Shown here: in pieces, positions 35,156-44,372 of the stretch
How positions within the stretch are numbered: the first letter of the stretch is position 1
Layout: every line of letters starts with the position of its first letter
Source of the DNA: Mesobacillus boroniphilus
Lineage (GTDB): Bacteria; Bacillota; Bacilli; Bacillales; Cytobacillaceae
Direction of reading: 5' to 3'
Length of the DNA: 64,000 bases
Assembly (NCBI RefSeq): GCF_018424685.1
Contig: NZ_QTKX01000001.1
Location: forward strand, 2,232,001 to 2,296,000
Notes under the pieces: generated by a model
Databases searched by the model: none
The model's input: only the letters and a program-made list of their open reading frames with translations
Told to the model about the DNA's origin: nothing
Translations under genes and position numbers: made by a program

Positions 35156-35734
35156 TCAAGAATGAGTACCAGCATATATTTTTTTGGGTTCATATTCCTC
35201 AACCATCCAGCGGTCATCTTCAAATGATTCGGAGGTGCCGATATGATAAACACCGGCATTGGTTTCAGGAATGTCATTATGTAATCGATTTCGGTCTTCC
35301 AAAAAAGATATATCCTCTTCGTATAAAGGTTGCGCTTCCTCTATGTTGGTTATATTCTTCGCAGGGCGGACTGTGATAGGCCGGAGAACAAATTCGTTTT
35401 CCATTTCCTTTTTTGGAAGTGATTTAGTTTCAGATTCTTCGTACTCTTCAGATTCCCTATTGCTGTGCACACGCTCTGCTAATGGTACCAGTTCATTTGC
35501 ACTAGTGAACCGATTTACAAATATATAACCTGTGCTGATTGCAAGCAATAGCATAAGTGCCATAACCTGCCATAATTCAATAATAAAAACTGAAATCAGT
35601 CCCATTATCCCGATCACGGATGCTGAAAAAGCCAGAATCATCTTTTCTTTTTTTATCAAGCCCAATGGAACTACAAAAATAACAATGAACGTTATTACAA
35701 TCGATATTAGTAAAAATAGCAACCCTTCCATCAT
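35156..35734 (-). CDS. Unrecognised membrane protein at the head of the pilus operon
   Basis: I do not recognise this 192-aa protein. The first 75 residues form three hydrophobic helices (about 3-25, 32-52, 54-73). The remaining 115 residues are soluble, acidic and likely cytosolic, with ESEEYEESETKSLPKKEME and an aromatic, acidic C-terminus. It is 46 bp upstream of the VanW-like gene on the same strand and divergent from the minor pilin operon, so it may be the first pilus operon gene. GGGAG precedes two successive ATG codons; the second (35731) has better spacing. Confidence 0.6.
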   Translation of the reverse strand: MMEGLLFLLISIVITFIVIFVVPLGLIKKEKMILAFSASVIGIMGLISVFIIELWQVMALMLLLAISTGYIFVNRFTSANELVPLAERVHSNRESEEYEESETKSLPKKEMENEFVLRPITVRPAKNITNIEEAQPLYEEDISFLEDRNRLHNDIPETNAGVYHIGTSESFEDDRWMVEEYEPKKIYAGTHS

Positions 35735-35808
35735 CCCACTCCCAAAGAAATAAAGTAGCTTTCAGATTTCAACATTTTTTTAGAAACCCAAACTAAAAAT
35801 CTCAAAAT

Positions 35809-35840
35809 ATGACAATTTTCACTTTTTTCTATTGTATAAT
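35809..35840 (+). promoter_or_regulatory. Candidate promoter of the minor pilin operon
   Basis: A perfect TATAAT at 35835-35840 lies 37 bp before the first minor pilin start. The nearest -35, ATGACA at 35809, is 20 bp away, longer than ideal, so this may be a weak or activator-dependent promoter. Confidence 0.4.
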
Positions 35841-35876
35841 ATATTTACTAGATTTAGAAGGCGGAGGATGAAAGTA

Positions 35877-36293
35877 ATGGTAAAAAAGTCCTATAATCAG
35901 AAAGGAATGACTTTGATTGAGGTTCTGTTATCAATTGTCATCATTTCAATTATCCTTACTTCCTTTGCTGGTTTTTTCAGCCAATCTGCAATATTTATTA
36001 AGAAGAACGAGAATAAATTAAGTACATCACAAACTGCGCAAAAAATTGTTAACTTAATAGAAGTGAATGTAACAAAAAACAAGCTGGCCAATTTCAGCGG
36101 TTGTACAAATTCAGAGTGTACATTGGATAATACCGGGGTGGAATTACTTACAAATAAAACAGTGGGCAACTCATTTAGCATATCGGCCAAATTTGAAAAA
36201 AGTGTAGAGAATTTAATTTTGGTGAAGGTGAGTGTCGCGGACAATTCCAATCCTGATAGCTTTTCAGAAACTTTTACATATATAAGAAGGTGA
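35877..36293 (+). CDS. Minor prepilin 1
   Basis: A 138-aa class III signal protein. The leader MVKKSYNQKG ends in Gly10 and is followed by MTLIEVLLSIVIISIILTSF with Glu at +5. The globular part is polar and has a pair of cysteines (SGCTNSECTL). It resembles minor pilins or pseudopilins of the GspI/J type that prime the pilus tip. The ATG at 35877 is preceded by GGAGG at nine bases; a start five codons longer abuts the binding site. It is five bases from the next gene. The operon is visibly more AT-rich than the main pilus genes. Confidence 0.82.
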   Translation: MVKKSYNQKGMTLIEVLLSIVIISIILTSFAGFFSQSAIFIKKNENKLSTSQTAQKIVNLIEVNVTKNKLANFSGCTNSECTLDNTGVELLTNKTVGNSFSISAKFEKSVENLILVKVSVADNSNPDSFSETFTYIRR

Positions 36294-36297
36294 ATTT

Positions 36298-36729
36298 ATG
36301 AAAAATGAAAAGGGACTCTCATTAATTGAAGTTCTGGTCACGATTGCAATCCTTACTTTGGCAACCACAATTATTTACAGCGTTTTATTTGGCTTCAATA
36401 GAAATTATCAACAATTATCCGAAAAAAACAACCTAGACCAGGCAGCCAATATCATGCTTGCCTCAATCAAACAGCATCATCTTAACAATGCTGAGTATAT
36501 ACTCAGCTATGATAAAGTACACAAAAGACTGTCCATTGGACAAAGCGGTTCCACACAGCCATTAAATGAACAGGGCATTTCTGTTGAAATAAAAGCTGGC
36601 AACAATAATCCCATTCCTTTTGAGGGAGAAAAAGTAATACCATCCCATGCTCCACTAATAATCGATTTAAAATTAATAAACAAACAAGGACAGTCATACG
36701 AAATTGAAACTATTATAAAAAGGTATTAA
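36298..36729 (+). CDS. Minor prepilin 2
   Basis: A 143-aa prepilin with a very short leader, MKNEKG, then LSLIEVLVTIAILTLATTII with Glu at +5. The rest is a polar globular domain without cysteine. It is the second gene of the divergent minor pilin operon, with AAGGTGA just upstream overlapping the end of the first gene. A tip-complex role is likely by analogy with other type IV pilus systems. Confidence 0.8.
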   Translation: MKNEKGLSLIEVLVTIAILTLATTIIYSVLFGFNRNYQQLSEKNNLDQAANIMLASIKQHHLNNAEYILSYDKVHKRLSIGQSGSTQPLNEQGISVEIKAGNNNPIPFEGEKVIPSHAPLIIDLKLINKQGQSYEIETIIKRY

Positions 36730-36738
36730 GGAGAAATT

Positions 36739-37629
36739 ATGCTAAAAAATGATAGAGGTTATGCCCTAGTCCTGGTATTAGTCATTATCACAATAACGTT
36801 TACATTCGCTCTATCGATGAGCAGTATGGCCTTATCAGCAAGAAAGCAATTTAACAAGACGGATGAGATCAATAAAGCTACAGATATTGCTGAAATGGGT
36901 GTAGGTCACTACGAGACCCTTTTATACAAACTTGTAAAGGTTTCGAATCAGGAGGTTTCTCATTATTCAACTTCATTATTTGACTCACAATTTTATCAAA
37001 ACATAAAAAGTAAAGTATTAAATTCCAACAACTTACCAGCTTCTAGGGTTGAAGGCAATAATAAATATGTCATTACAGATGCTACCATAGCAAGACCAAC
37101 TAACGACAAAATTATCGTTTCATTTAAAAGTACCGGAAAAACAGATAAAGAAACAAAGGTTTTGACCAATAAAATTACTGTTGAGAAAAAGAAACCTTCC
37201 CGTGCAGGGGAGCCGGCACCACCTATCAGTTCGTTTAACCATAAATTTTGGCAGAGTTATGAAATGGCAGGCGGAAAAGAAATAGATGAATACCAAGGAT
37301 CTAGTTATTTTACTCAATCAGTAGAACTAAAAGGGAACACCCAATTAATCATTCACGGTGATGCTTTTTTTAATTCAAGTGTTGTTTTAAAGGGCGGCGA
37401 TAAGTTAATTGTGTATGGTGATGCAATATTTAACGTTCCTTTGGACGATAAGTCGATAAATGGAAGCAATTCCTCAATATGCGTTTATGGTTTCACTTAT
37501 TACGTAGATAAACTCGGAAAGCTCGCTGTTTATAACCCTTTCCCAGGGGGAGATCCAACTGCATGCCCTAAGCCACTTAATATTGAATGGTTTATAGACC
37601 CGGTCAATGGGATAGAAGTTCAATATTAA
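36739..37629 (+). CDS. PilX-like protein with a beta-helix-type tail
   Basis: A 296-aa protein whose N-terminus, MLKNDRG then YALVLVLVIITITFTFALS, looks like a prepilin. It lacks Glu at +5, as in PilX/GspK-like tip components. Residues 196-214 and 216-234 repeat a 20-residue motif (LKG..QLIIHGDAFFN and LKG..KLIVYGDAIFN) that suggests turns of a right-handed beta-helix. Two late cysteines (Cys247 and about Cys276) may pair. It closes the minor pilin operon, nine bases after minor prepilin 2, with AAGGAGAA as its binding site. A surface tip or adhesin role is inferred. Confidence 0.72.
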   Translation: MLKNDRGYALVLVLVIITITFTFALSMSSMALSARKQFNKTDEINKATDIAEMGVGHYETLLYKLVKVSNQEVSHYSTSLFDSQFYQNIKSKVLNSNNLPASRVEGNNKYVITDATIARPTNDKIIVSFKSTGKTDKETKVLTNKITVEKKKPSRAGEPAPPISSFNHKFWQSYEMAGGKEIDEYQGSSYFTQSVELKGNTQLIIHGDAFFNSSVVLKGGDKLIVYGDAIFNVPLDDKSINGSNSSICVYGFTYYVDKLGKLAVYNPFPGGDPTACPKPLNIEWFIDPVNGIEVQY

Positions 37630-37655
37630 AGGCTGACCCACAGGGTCAGCCCTTT
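37628..37655. terminator. Bidirectional terminator between the minor pilin operon and the GGDEF gene
   Basis: GGCTGACCC and GGGTCAGCC form a 9-bp stem with a 3-nt loop, flanked by AAA and TTT on both sides, between convergent genes. Confidence 0.85.
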
Positions 37656-39372
37656 ATTTCACATATTCCGCAACCCGATTCCGCCCGGATCGCTTCGCGC
37701 CGACATATAATGCTCTGTCAGCATGCCTGATCAATGCCAGTGAATCGTCAGCATCCTGAGGGGCAGTGGCTACGCCAATTGACGCAGTAATTTTGACCAG
37801 CAGCTGCTTTCCTTCTTCATCCATCGATTGCAGCAGTTTGAAAGGATTTTCGGCAATCAATAGCCTGATTTGTTCTGCTAATTTCAGGGCATCGCCTTTC
37901 ATCATGTCAGGGAGCAGAATCACAAACTCTTCCCCGCCATATCGGGCAACAGTACCCATATTTCCGATCCTTTTCTTTAGCCGTTCACCAAGCTCAACTA
38001 AAATCTCATTTCCACTTTGATGTCCGTATGTATCATTGACGGATTTAAAGTGGTCGATGTCGAGCAGGATCAGGGATAGGAGATCTCTTTCTCCTTTTTG
38101 TAATTTTCCGAATTCTGAGGATAGCATATTTTCAAAGTAGCGGTAATTGTATAGCCCCGTCAATGCACAGCGTTCACTATATTCCTTCGTTTTCTCGTGG
38201 TGTCTTGCATTTTCCACCGCAATCGCAAAGTGCGAACAAAGGATATCAATAATGATCAACTGCGATTTTTCAAAAGCCCTTTTTTTGTTAGCGGCCAGGA
38301 CAAGGACACCAATGACCTGATTGTTCCTGACGATTGGCACACTAAGGATACTTTCAGCAGCTGGAGGCATATAACCTGAATTTATATGCCTCCATTGTTT
38401 TTTCGAATGGAAGAGTACAGGCTTCTTCTCTGCCCATACAAGCCCGCTAATTCCTTTACCTTTTCCTAGAGGCTCGGCAATCGGATCAAGGACTTCCCCA
38501 AATTCCACCTTATGTATTAGTTTTAGTTCCTTTTCATCTACTACATCCATAATGTAGGCATAATCAACCGGCAGCATCTCGATCAGCTTTTGAACAAAAA
38601 GGTCGAGTACTTCATCAGCTTTCAATCTTTCCGCCAGCTGGTGCCCAATTTCGGCAGCGCTCTGTAAATAATGGTTCACCTTGCCGCTCGAATAATAGAG
38701 ACTGAGAATGATAGATAGACTCGCAAAAGGAATCCCGACAAATAATAACGAATAATGTTCCATATCACTCAAATATAGTTCGTATAGCACAAACCCAATC
38801 GGGAAGGTAATCAAGGTCGTGACGGTTTCCCAGATAAAATCTTTTCCGAAATAAGGTCCCTTCAGTTTTAGGACGACCGCTTGCAGTAATAGTAGACATA
38901 GTGTGTTAACCCCATAATTACTGATGCCGTAAACAGTTCCGAGGACATAAGTGTACGGATCCTTTGCCAAATGAGCCCCATGGCTTCCACCCAGGGCATA
39001 AAATAGTAGACCGCTCACCAATGATACGATGAAGAACATTAACGAGTTTAAAGGAACCCTGTACATATCAGCCTTTTGGACGCGAAGCCTCATTAACAGG
39101 ATTAACACAGAAATCTGCATCAGAACCATCTCGATAAAAATCCCATAAGTCAGGAAAACTGCGAGTGATACCCACTGAATCAAGAAGATCGGCGTATTGT
39201 TGACCACCATTGGCATTGCAGCCACAACGGCCATCAGGAAAAGAAAGGGAATGACTTCCCATACGCTAACATCAAGGGGTGGATAGACTTGATAGGTCAC
39301 CCATATCCCGACTGGAACGACCAGCAGCCAGGTAAACCAAATCGAGTTTTTGATTATTGGTGATATTTTCAT
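37654..39372 (-). CDS. Membrane GAF-GGDEF diguanylate cyclase
   Basis: A 572-aa protein with about seven or eight membrane helices (10-228), a GAF domain (about 245-395) and a C-terminal GGDEF domain (about 400-570). The catalytic signature GGEEF (479-483) and the metal-binding LDIDHFKSVND are intact, so it should make cyclic di-GMP. The position of the inhibitory RxxD site, five residues before GGEEF, reads GNMG. Product inhibition is therefore not expected. It lies next to the pilus genes, whose PilB has MshEN-type motifs. AGGTGG precedes the ATG. Confidence 0.9.
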   Translation of the reverse strand: MKISPIIKNSIWFTWLLVVPVGIWVTYQVYPPLDVSVWEVIPFLFLMAVVAAMPMVVNNTPIFLIQWVSLAVFLTYGIFIEMVLMQISVLILLMRLRVQKADMYRVPLNSLMFFIVSLVSGLLFYALGGSHGAHLAKDPYTYVLGTVYGISNYGVNTLCLLLLQAVVLKLKGPYFGKDFIWETVTTLITFPIGFVLYELYLSDMEHYSLLFVGIPFASLSIILSLYYSSGKVNHYLQSAAEIGHQLAERLKADEVLDLFVQKLIEMLPVDYAYIMDVVDEKELKLIHKVEFGEVLDPIAEPLGKGKGISGLVWAEKKPVLFHSKKQWRHINSGYMPPAAESILSVPIVRNNQVIGVLVLAANKKRAFEKSQLIIIDILCSHFAIAVENARHHEKTKEYSERCALTGLYNYRYFENMLSSEFGKLQKGERDLLSLILLDIDHFKSVNDTYGHQSGNEILVELGERLKKRIGNMGTVARYGGEEFVILLPDMMKGDALKLAEQIRLLIAENPFKLLQSMDEEGKQLLVKITASIGVATAPQDADDSLALIRHADRALYVGAKRSGRNRVAEYVK

Positions 39373-39451
39373 CTATCCACCTCCTTCTTAGGTAAAAAGT
39401 CACGCTTTTTTTAATAGTTTAGCAAAGTTTTTGTCGAATGTCATAATTTTC

Positions 39452-40765
39452 TTATTTATTTTTCAACACGTTCACGATAATAGGCTTTGCTTCTGATAAA
39501 AAGTAAAGAGAGCCTGTAACAATTAGAATTTCATCTTTGTTTAATTCATTTATTTTCATATGAAAAAAGTCTTGATAATCAACTGCGATGTAGTTATTAC
39601 CTTTATTTCTTCCAACATCCATTAGCTCTTCTGCAGATGCTGCCCGCGGAAAGTCAAATGTCGTGAAAGTCAATTGATCAGCAGCCTCTTCAAGAGTCGC
39701 GATCATCTTGTCCAATTTCTTATCTTTAAGAGCCGCAAAAAGGATATTAATCTTTTTATCGGCATATCGAGATTTTATTTCACGTGCCAGCGCATTTATT
39801 CCTTCCTCATTGTGTGCTCCATCGATCAGGACTATAGGATTTTCACTTAAAATCTCAAGCCGGCCAGGCCAGTATGCTTGAGTTAGTCCTTTCCTGATGT
39901 GCTCCTCCTCGATCATAAAGGAATAGTAGTTTGAAAGGACCTGGCTAGCCATTACAGCACAGGCAGCATTGTCTACCTGATATGAACCGATCATAGTGGT
40001 TCTCAGATTCCGAATCTGGCCGAACATGCTGGAAAATGAAAATTCTTCACCACGCTCTAGAGACTCTCTTGAACTTGTAGAAAATTCATCGCACAGATGG
40101 TACAGCGGAGACTTGCTTTCAAGCGCTTTTCTTCTGATTACATCCAGTGCTTCGGGCTGCTTCACTCCAGTAATGATGCTTACACCGTTCTTGATTATGC
40201 CTGCTTTTTCAAAGGCAATTTCTTCATAGGTATCACCAAGGATTGCCGTGTGATCCAGACCGATGCTAGTGATGACTGAAAGCAGGGGATGAATGACATT
40301 GGTCGAATCGAAACGGCCGCCAAGACCTACCTCGTAAATGGCAACATCCACAGGAGACATCTTCGAAAAGTAGTATAAAGACATCGCCGTGATGACTTCG
40401 AATTCAGTCGGCCCGCCCAGTTCAGTTTTGTCCAATTCATCTGCAAGAGGCTTGATAACATTTGTCAGCTCAATCAGTTCCTGATCATTGATAGGCTGGC
40501 CATTGATGCTGATTCTTTCATTGAATTGCTCAAAGTATGGTGATGTAAAAGTTCCTACTTTATATCCAGCAGCTTGCAGAATGGAACGAAGGAACGTGAC
40601 AGTGGAGCCTTTTCCATTTGTGCCTCCGACATGAATACTTTTAATCCTTCTTTCGGGATGGTCCAGTCTTTCAAGCATCCATTCCATTCTTGAAAGTCCC
40701 GGTTTGATTCCAAGTCTCAGTCTTGCATGGATCCAATCAATTGCTTTTTCATATGTATCAAACAT
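39452..40765 (-). CDS. folC: FolC, folylpolyglutamate synthase/dihydrofolate synthase
   Basis: A 437-aa Mur-ligase-type enzyme that adds glutamate to dihydropteroate and folates. The ATP loop HVGGTNGKGSTVTFLRS (residues 41-57) and FTSPYFEQFNERI are clear, with ITSIGLDHTAILGDT and VLIDGAHNEEGI downstream. It lies after valS in the B. subtilis order, 72 bp away, with an intervening hairpin. The start has a GAGGTG binding site. Confidence 0.96.
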   Translation of the reverse strand: MFDTYEKAIDWIHARLRLGIKPGLSRMEWMLERLDHPERRIKSIHVGGTNGKGSTVTFLRSILQAAGYKVGTFTSPYFEQFNERISINGQPINDQELIELTNVIKPLADELDKTELGGPTEFEVITAMSLYYFSKMSPVDVAIYEVGLGGRFDSTNVIHPLLSVITSIGLDHTAILGDTYEEIAFEKAGIIKNGVSIITGVKQPEALDVIRRKALESKSPLYHLCDEFSTSSRESLERGEEFSFSSMFGQIRNLRTTMIGSYQVDNAACAVMASQVLSNYYSFMIEEEHIRKGLTQAYWPGRLEILSENPIVLIDGAHNEEGINALAREIKSRYADKKINILFAALKDKKLDKMIATLEEAADQLTFTTFDFPRAASAEELMDVGRNKGNNYIAVDYQDFFHMKINELNKDEILIVTGSLYFLSEAKPIIVNVLKNK

Positions 40766-40787
40766 CTAACACACCTCAATTCAAGAT

Positions 40788-40815
40788 GAAGACGAACCAA
40801 TACTGGTTCGCCTTC
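40788..40815 (-). other. Hairpin between valS and folC
   Basis: GAAGACGAACCA and TGGTTCGCCTTC pair with one mismatch and a 4-nt loop, directly before the folC binding site. No U-run follows, so it looks more like an mRNA processing or stability element than a terminator. Confidence 0.4.
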
Positions 40816-40837
40816 AAATTTTGATGTTTTATTGTAA

Positions 40838-43477
40838 TTAGTTTCTCAATTCGTTGATGCGCGCTTCGACTGCTGCACGTTTTTCAGAGTAGTCTTTTTC
40901 CTTTGCGCGCTCCTCTTCGATGACTTTCTCGGGAGCCTTCTTAACGAAGCCTTCGTTTGCCAGCTTCTTCTGTACGCGTTCTACTTCTTTATCAAGCTTC
41001 TCTTTTTCCTTTTGAAGGCGGGCGATTTCTTCATCAATGTTAATAAGGCCTTCAAGTGGCATAATGATTTCAAGTCCTGTCGCAACTGATGTCATTGCTT
41101 TTTCTGGAGCGTTGACTTCAAGCCCGATTTCAAGATTTTCCGGATTACAGAAGCGAACGATGTAGCCACGGTTATTTTCAAGCATGCTTAACGTCTTTTC
41201 ATCCTTCGCCTTCAGGAACATATCAACCTTTTTGCTAAGAGGAGTGTTCACCTCAGAGCGAATATTCCTTACTGCACGGATCACTTCAACAAGCAGCTTC
41301 ATATCGTCTGCAGCTTGTTTATCAGTCAAAGCAGCATCAACCTGCGGCCAGCTTGCAACTGTGATGGACTCTCCCTTGTGAGGAAGGTTCTGCCAGATTT
41401 CTTCCGTAATGAACGGCATGAATGGGTGAAGCAGGCGCATCGTGTTATCAAGAACATATGCAAGAACAGATCTAGTTGTCTTCTTAGCCGCTTCATCTTC
41501 ACCGTATAGCGGAAGCTTCGCCATTTCGATATACCAGTCACACAGGTCATCCCAGATGAAGTTGTATAGCGCTCGGCCAACTTCACCAAATTCATAGCGG
41601 TCAGACAATCTTGTCACAGTCTCGATTGTTTCATTCAATCTTGTCAGAATCCACTTGTCGGCAACAGATTTCTCGCCGCTCAAATCGATTTCCTCATATT
41701 TCAGGCCGTCCATGTTCATCAACGCAAAACGGGATGCATTCCAGATTTTATTGGCAAAGTTCCAGGTCGCTTCAACCTTCTCCGTACTGTAACGAAGGTC
41801 CTGCCCCGGTGAGCTTCCTGTTGTCAGGAAGTAGCGGAGTGAGTCGGCACCATACTGGTCGATGACATCCATCGGATCAACACCGTTGCCTAGTGACTTA
41901 CTCATTTTGCGGCCATCTTCTGCGCGAACGAGTCCGTGGATCAGTACATCCTTGAATGGACGCTGTCCAGTGAATTCAAGCCCCTGGAAAATCATTCTTG
42001 AAACCCAGAAGAAGATGATATCATAGCCTGTTACAAGTGCATCAGTTGGATAATGTCTCTTGTAATCAGCTGCTTCTTCATTTGGCCAGCCCATCGTCGA
42101 GAATGGCCATAGGGCCGAGCTGAACCAGGTGTCAAGAACGTCATTGTCCTGTTCCCAGTTTTCAGGGTCTTCAGGCGGCTCGTGGTCAACATAAACTTCG
42201 CCTGTTTCTTTATGGTACCACGCCGGGATACGGTGTCCCCACCACAACTGGCGGGAAATACACCAGTCGCGGATATTTTCCATCCAGCGCATATATGTGT
42301 TTTCAAAACGGTCTGGTACGAAGTTAACCTTCTCTTCCTTGCTCTGCAGGGCGATGGCTTCGTCAGCAAGCGGCTGCATTTTAACGAACCATTGAGTTGA
42401 TAGATATGGCTCGACTACTGCTCCGCTTCGCTCAGAATGTCCAACAGAATGCATATGCTCTTCAATCTTGAATAGAACGCCTTCATCCTGAAGATCCTTG
42501 ACGATTTGCTTGCGGCATTCAAAACGGTCCATTCCATTGTACTTGCCTGCTCTTGCATTCATTGAGCCGTCCTCGTTCATAACAAGGACACGTTCAAGAT
42601 TGTGGCGGTTTCCGATCTCGAAGTCGTTAGGATCATGTGCAGGCGTGATTTTAACTGCCCCAGAACCGAATTCCATATCGACATAATCATCGCCAACAAT
42701 CGGAATCTCACGGCCAACGATTGGAAGGATGACGGTTTTGCCGATCAGGTGCTTATAGCGGTCATCTTCTGGGTGAACTGCAACCGCAGTATCGCCAAGC
42801 ATCGTTTCCGGTCTTGTCGTTGCGATTTCGATATGGCCGCTGCCATCTGCCAGTGGATATCTCATATGGTAGAAAGCACCCTGGACATCTTTATGGATAA
42901 CCTCAATATCAGAAAGGGCTGTTTTTGCAGCAGGGTCCCAGTTGATGATGTACTCCCCGCGGTAAATCAGTCCTTTGCGATATAAAGATACGAATACTTC
43001 TTTTACAGCCTTGGATAGGCCTTCATCCAATGTGAAGCGCTCGCGGCTGTAGTCTAGTCCTAGGCCAAGCTTTGACCACTGCTTGCGGATATGCTGTGCA
43101 TATTCCTCTTTCCACTTCCATGATTCTTCTAGGAACTTTTCACGGCCCAGTTCGTAGCGATTGATGCCTTGGCTGCGCAGTTTTTCATCAACCTTTGCCT
43201 GTGTCGCGATGCCCGCATGGTCCATTCCTGGGAGCCATAATACGTCATATCCCTGCATGCGTTTCATTCGTGTCAGGATATCCTGAAGCGCTGTATCCCA
43301 CGCATGACCAAGATGCAACTTTCCAGTTACGTTTGGCGGCGGGATGACAATTGTATAAGGCTTTTTCGTTTCATCGTCCTTCGCTTCGAAAAACTTACCT
43401 TTGATCCACCATTCATAACGTCCTTGCTCGATTGAAGACGGATCGTATTTAGTCGGCATAGACAAATTCTCTTCCAT
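40838..43477 (-). CDS. valS: Valyl-tRNA synthetase
   Basis: A class I synthetase of 879 aa (B. subtilis is about 880). It shows the HIGH-type motif [14 protein letters not shown] near residue 45, the editing domain, the KMSKS motif in [10 protein letters not shown] and a C-terminal coiled coil (about 810-879). The second of two adjacent ATG codons (43477) is seven bases after GGAGG and is preferred. The gene is controlled by a T-box leader, so it should respond to uncharged tRNA-Val. Confidence 0.97.
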   Translation of the reverse strand: MEENLSMPTKYDPSSIEQGRYEWWIKGKFFEAKDDETKKPYTIVIPPPNVTGKLHLGHAWDTALQDILTRMKRMQGYDVLWLPGMDHAGIATQAKVDEKLRSQGINRYELGREKFLEESWKWKEEYAQHIRKQWSKLGLGLDYSRERFTLDEGLSKAVKEVFVSLYRKGLIYRGEYIINWDPAAKTALSDIEVIHKDVQGAFYHMRYPLADGSGHIEIATTRPETMLGDTAVAVHPEDDRYKHLIGKTVILPIVGREIPIVGDDYVDMEFGSGAVKITPAHDPNDFEIGNRHNLERVLVMNEDGSMNARAGKYNGMDRFECRKQIVKDLQDEGVLFKIEEHMHSVGHSERSGAVVEPYLSTQWFVKMQPLADEAIALQSKEEKVNFVPDRFENTYMRWMENIRDWCISRQLWWGHRIPAWYHKETGEVYVDHEPPEDPENWEQDNDVLDTWFSSALWPFSTMGWPNEEAADYKRHYPTDALVTGYDIIFFWVSRMIFQGLEFTGQRPFKDVLIHGLVRAEDGRKMSKSLGNGVDPMDVIDQYGADSLRYFLTTGSSPGQDLRYSTEKVEATWNFANKIWNASRFALMNMDGLKYEEIDLSGEKSVADKWILTRLNETIETVTRLSDRYEFGEVGRALYNFIWDDLCDWYIEMAKLPLYGEDEAAKKTTRSVLAYVLDNTMRLLHPFMPFITEEIWQNLPHKGESITVASWPQVDAALTDKQAADDMKLLVEVIRAVRNIRSEVNTPLSKKVDMFLKAKDEKTLSMLENNRGYIVRFCNPENLEIGLEVNAPEKAMTSVATGLEIIMPLEGLINIDEEIARLQKEKEKLDKEVERVQKKLANEGFVKKAPEKVIEEERAKEKDYSEKRAAVEARINELRN

Positions 43478-43499
43478 CATTTTTCCTCCATTCATTTCC

Positions 43500-43789
43500 T
43501 GAAAAATAAAAAACTCCATTCGCCATAAAAGGACGAATGGAGTTTGTTCGCGGTACCACCTTTTTTCCCAGCAACGGTAAAAACTGAGTTCTGCTGCTGG
43601 CTCAAATACGGATAACGGTTCTTCACCGTCGCCTGTTACTAAGAGAAATCCGTTCCCAGGCGATGCTCAAGGGCGACCTTCCATGGTTCCGGCTTAGAAG
43701 TCCTCCCAGCTAATGGACTCCCTCTCTTGAAGCTGGCTGCTCATGTACTCTTCCCTGTCAAAGCTTTGCTTTATTATGTGTTTTGTATA
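43500..43789 (-). ncRNA. T-box riboswitch leader of valS
   Basis: The roughly 290-nt leader carries the T-box sequence GGTGGTACCGCG (43549-43560). It is followed by the terminator stem AACTCCATTCG/CGAATGGAGTT (43512-43544) with a T-run. The long upstream part can form stem I, and a GUC valine codon at 43675-43677 (context GAAGGUCGCC) is a plausible specifier. Uncharged tRNA-Val should favour the antiterminator. The specifier assignment is tentative; the T-box itself is clear. Confidence 0.9.
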
Positions 43790-43795
43790 CTAGAT

Positions 43796-43825
43796 ATACT
43801 ACCCAAAAAAGTGGATTGACGTCAA
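43796..43825 (-). promoter_or_regulatory. Sigma-A promoter of valS
   Basis: TTGACG is followed after 18 bp by TAGTAT on the minus strand, placing the start near 43789. The -35 lies inside the 14-bp palindrome GATTGACGTCAATC (43814-43827). Confidence 0.65.
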
Positions 43826-43920
43826 TCATCATTTCCTATTTTTTATTAATTTATACTTTTTACGCCTCGATGTGTGAACAATACGCACATTTTGGGCCAA
43901 TCACTCATAGAATGAAGATA

Positions 43921-44070
43921 AGCGCAAGCGCCTTGGTCAGCCACGACAAGCGCTGGAGGACCGACCGGTGAAGTCGTTCTTTGACTTCATTGGCAGGACC
44001 GAAGCGTCTCGAGGAGTTAGGAGCCACAGCTAGACAAGCGACTCGAGGGGCTAGGCGCTGGAGCTGGACA
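43921..44070. repeat. Dispersed ~150-bp repeat element, copy 1
   Basis: The element starts AGCGCAAGCGCCTTGGTCAG and ends GGCGCTGGAGCTGGACA, with complementary AGCGCC/GGCGCT near the ends. The middle holds a 7-bp hairpin TGAAGTC-GTTCTTT-GACTTCA. Much of it is shared with the element at 45.5 kb (left end, central hairpin, GGCAGGACCGAA, right end). No open frame. I recall similar sequences scattered in other Bacillaceae genomes but cannot verify this here. Confidence 0.75.
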
Positions 44071-44136
44071 ATTCTCGAAGTGAATAAATACTTTTTGATT
44101 TTATAAAGGGATACCTGATTGTTTGGAGGGATGGCG

Positions 44137-44331
44137 ATGAAGAGACGAAGGTATAATCCTTATACACTCCCGAAGTGGGCCAGGACGGCGCGTGCGGTCT
44201 GTGCTCAGCTCATTATTCCTTTTTGTGTGTTCCAGGGAATCCGAACCCTGTTTTTTCCGTCGACATTTGATGTATTCTTGCTATCAATTTTCATCTTGAT
44301 TGCACTGGCAATAAAATTTGAAATGATTTAA
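44137..44331 (+). CDS. Small membrane protein of unknown function
   Basis: A 64-aa protein with a basic N-terminus (MKRRRYNPYTLPKWARTARA) and two hydrophobic segments (about 20-38 and 42-62). It is on the plus strand, against its neighbours, between the dispersed element and ysxE. The ATG at 44137 follows GGAGGG by six bases, which supports a real gene. I do not recognise the family. Confidence 0.6.
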   Translation: MKRRRYNPYTLPKWARTARAVCAQLIIPFCVFQGIRTLFFPSTFDVFLLSIFILIALAIKFEMI

Positions 44332-44372
44332 GGAGCCCTAGAGCATCTTTTAGCTCTGGGCTCCTTCTTGTT
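44332..44372. terminator. Bidirectional terminator between the small gene and ysxE
   Basis: GGAGCCCTAGAGC pairs with the AGCTCTGGGCTCC side across a short loop, followed by TTCTTGTTTT on the plus strand. It overlaps the end of ysxE. Confidence 0.7.
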
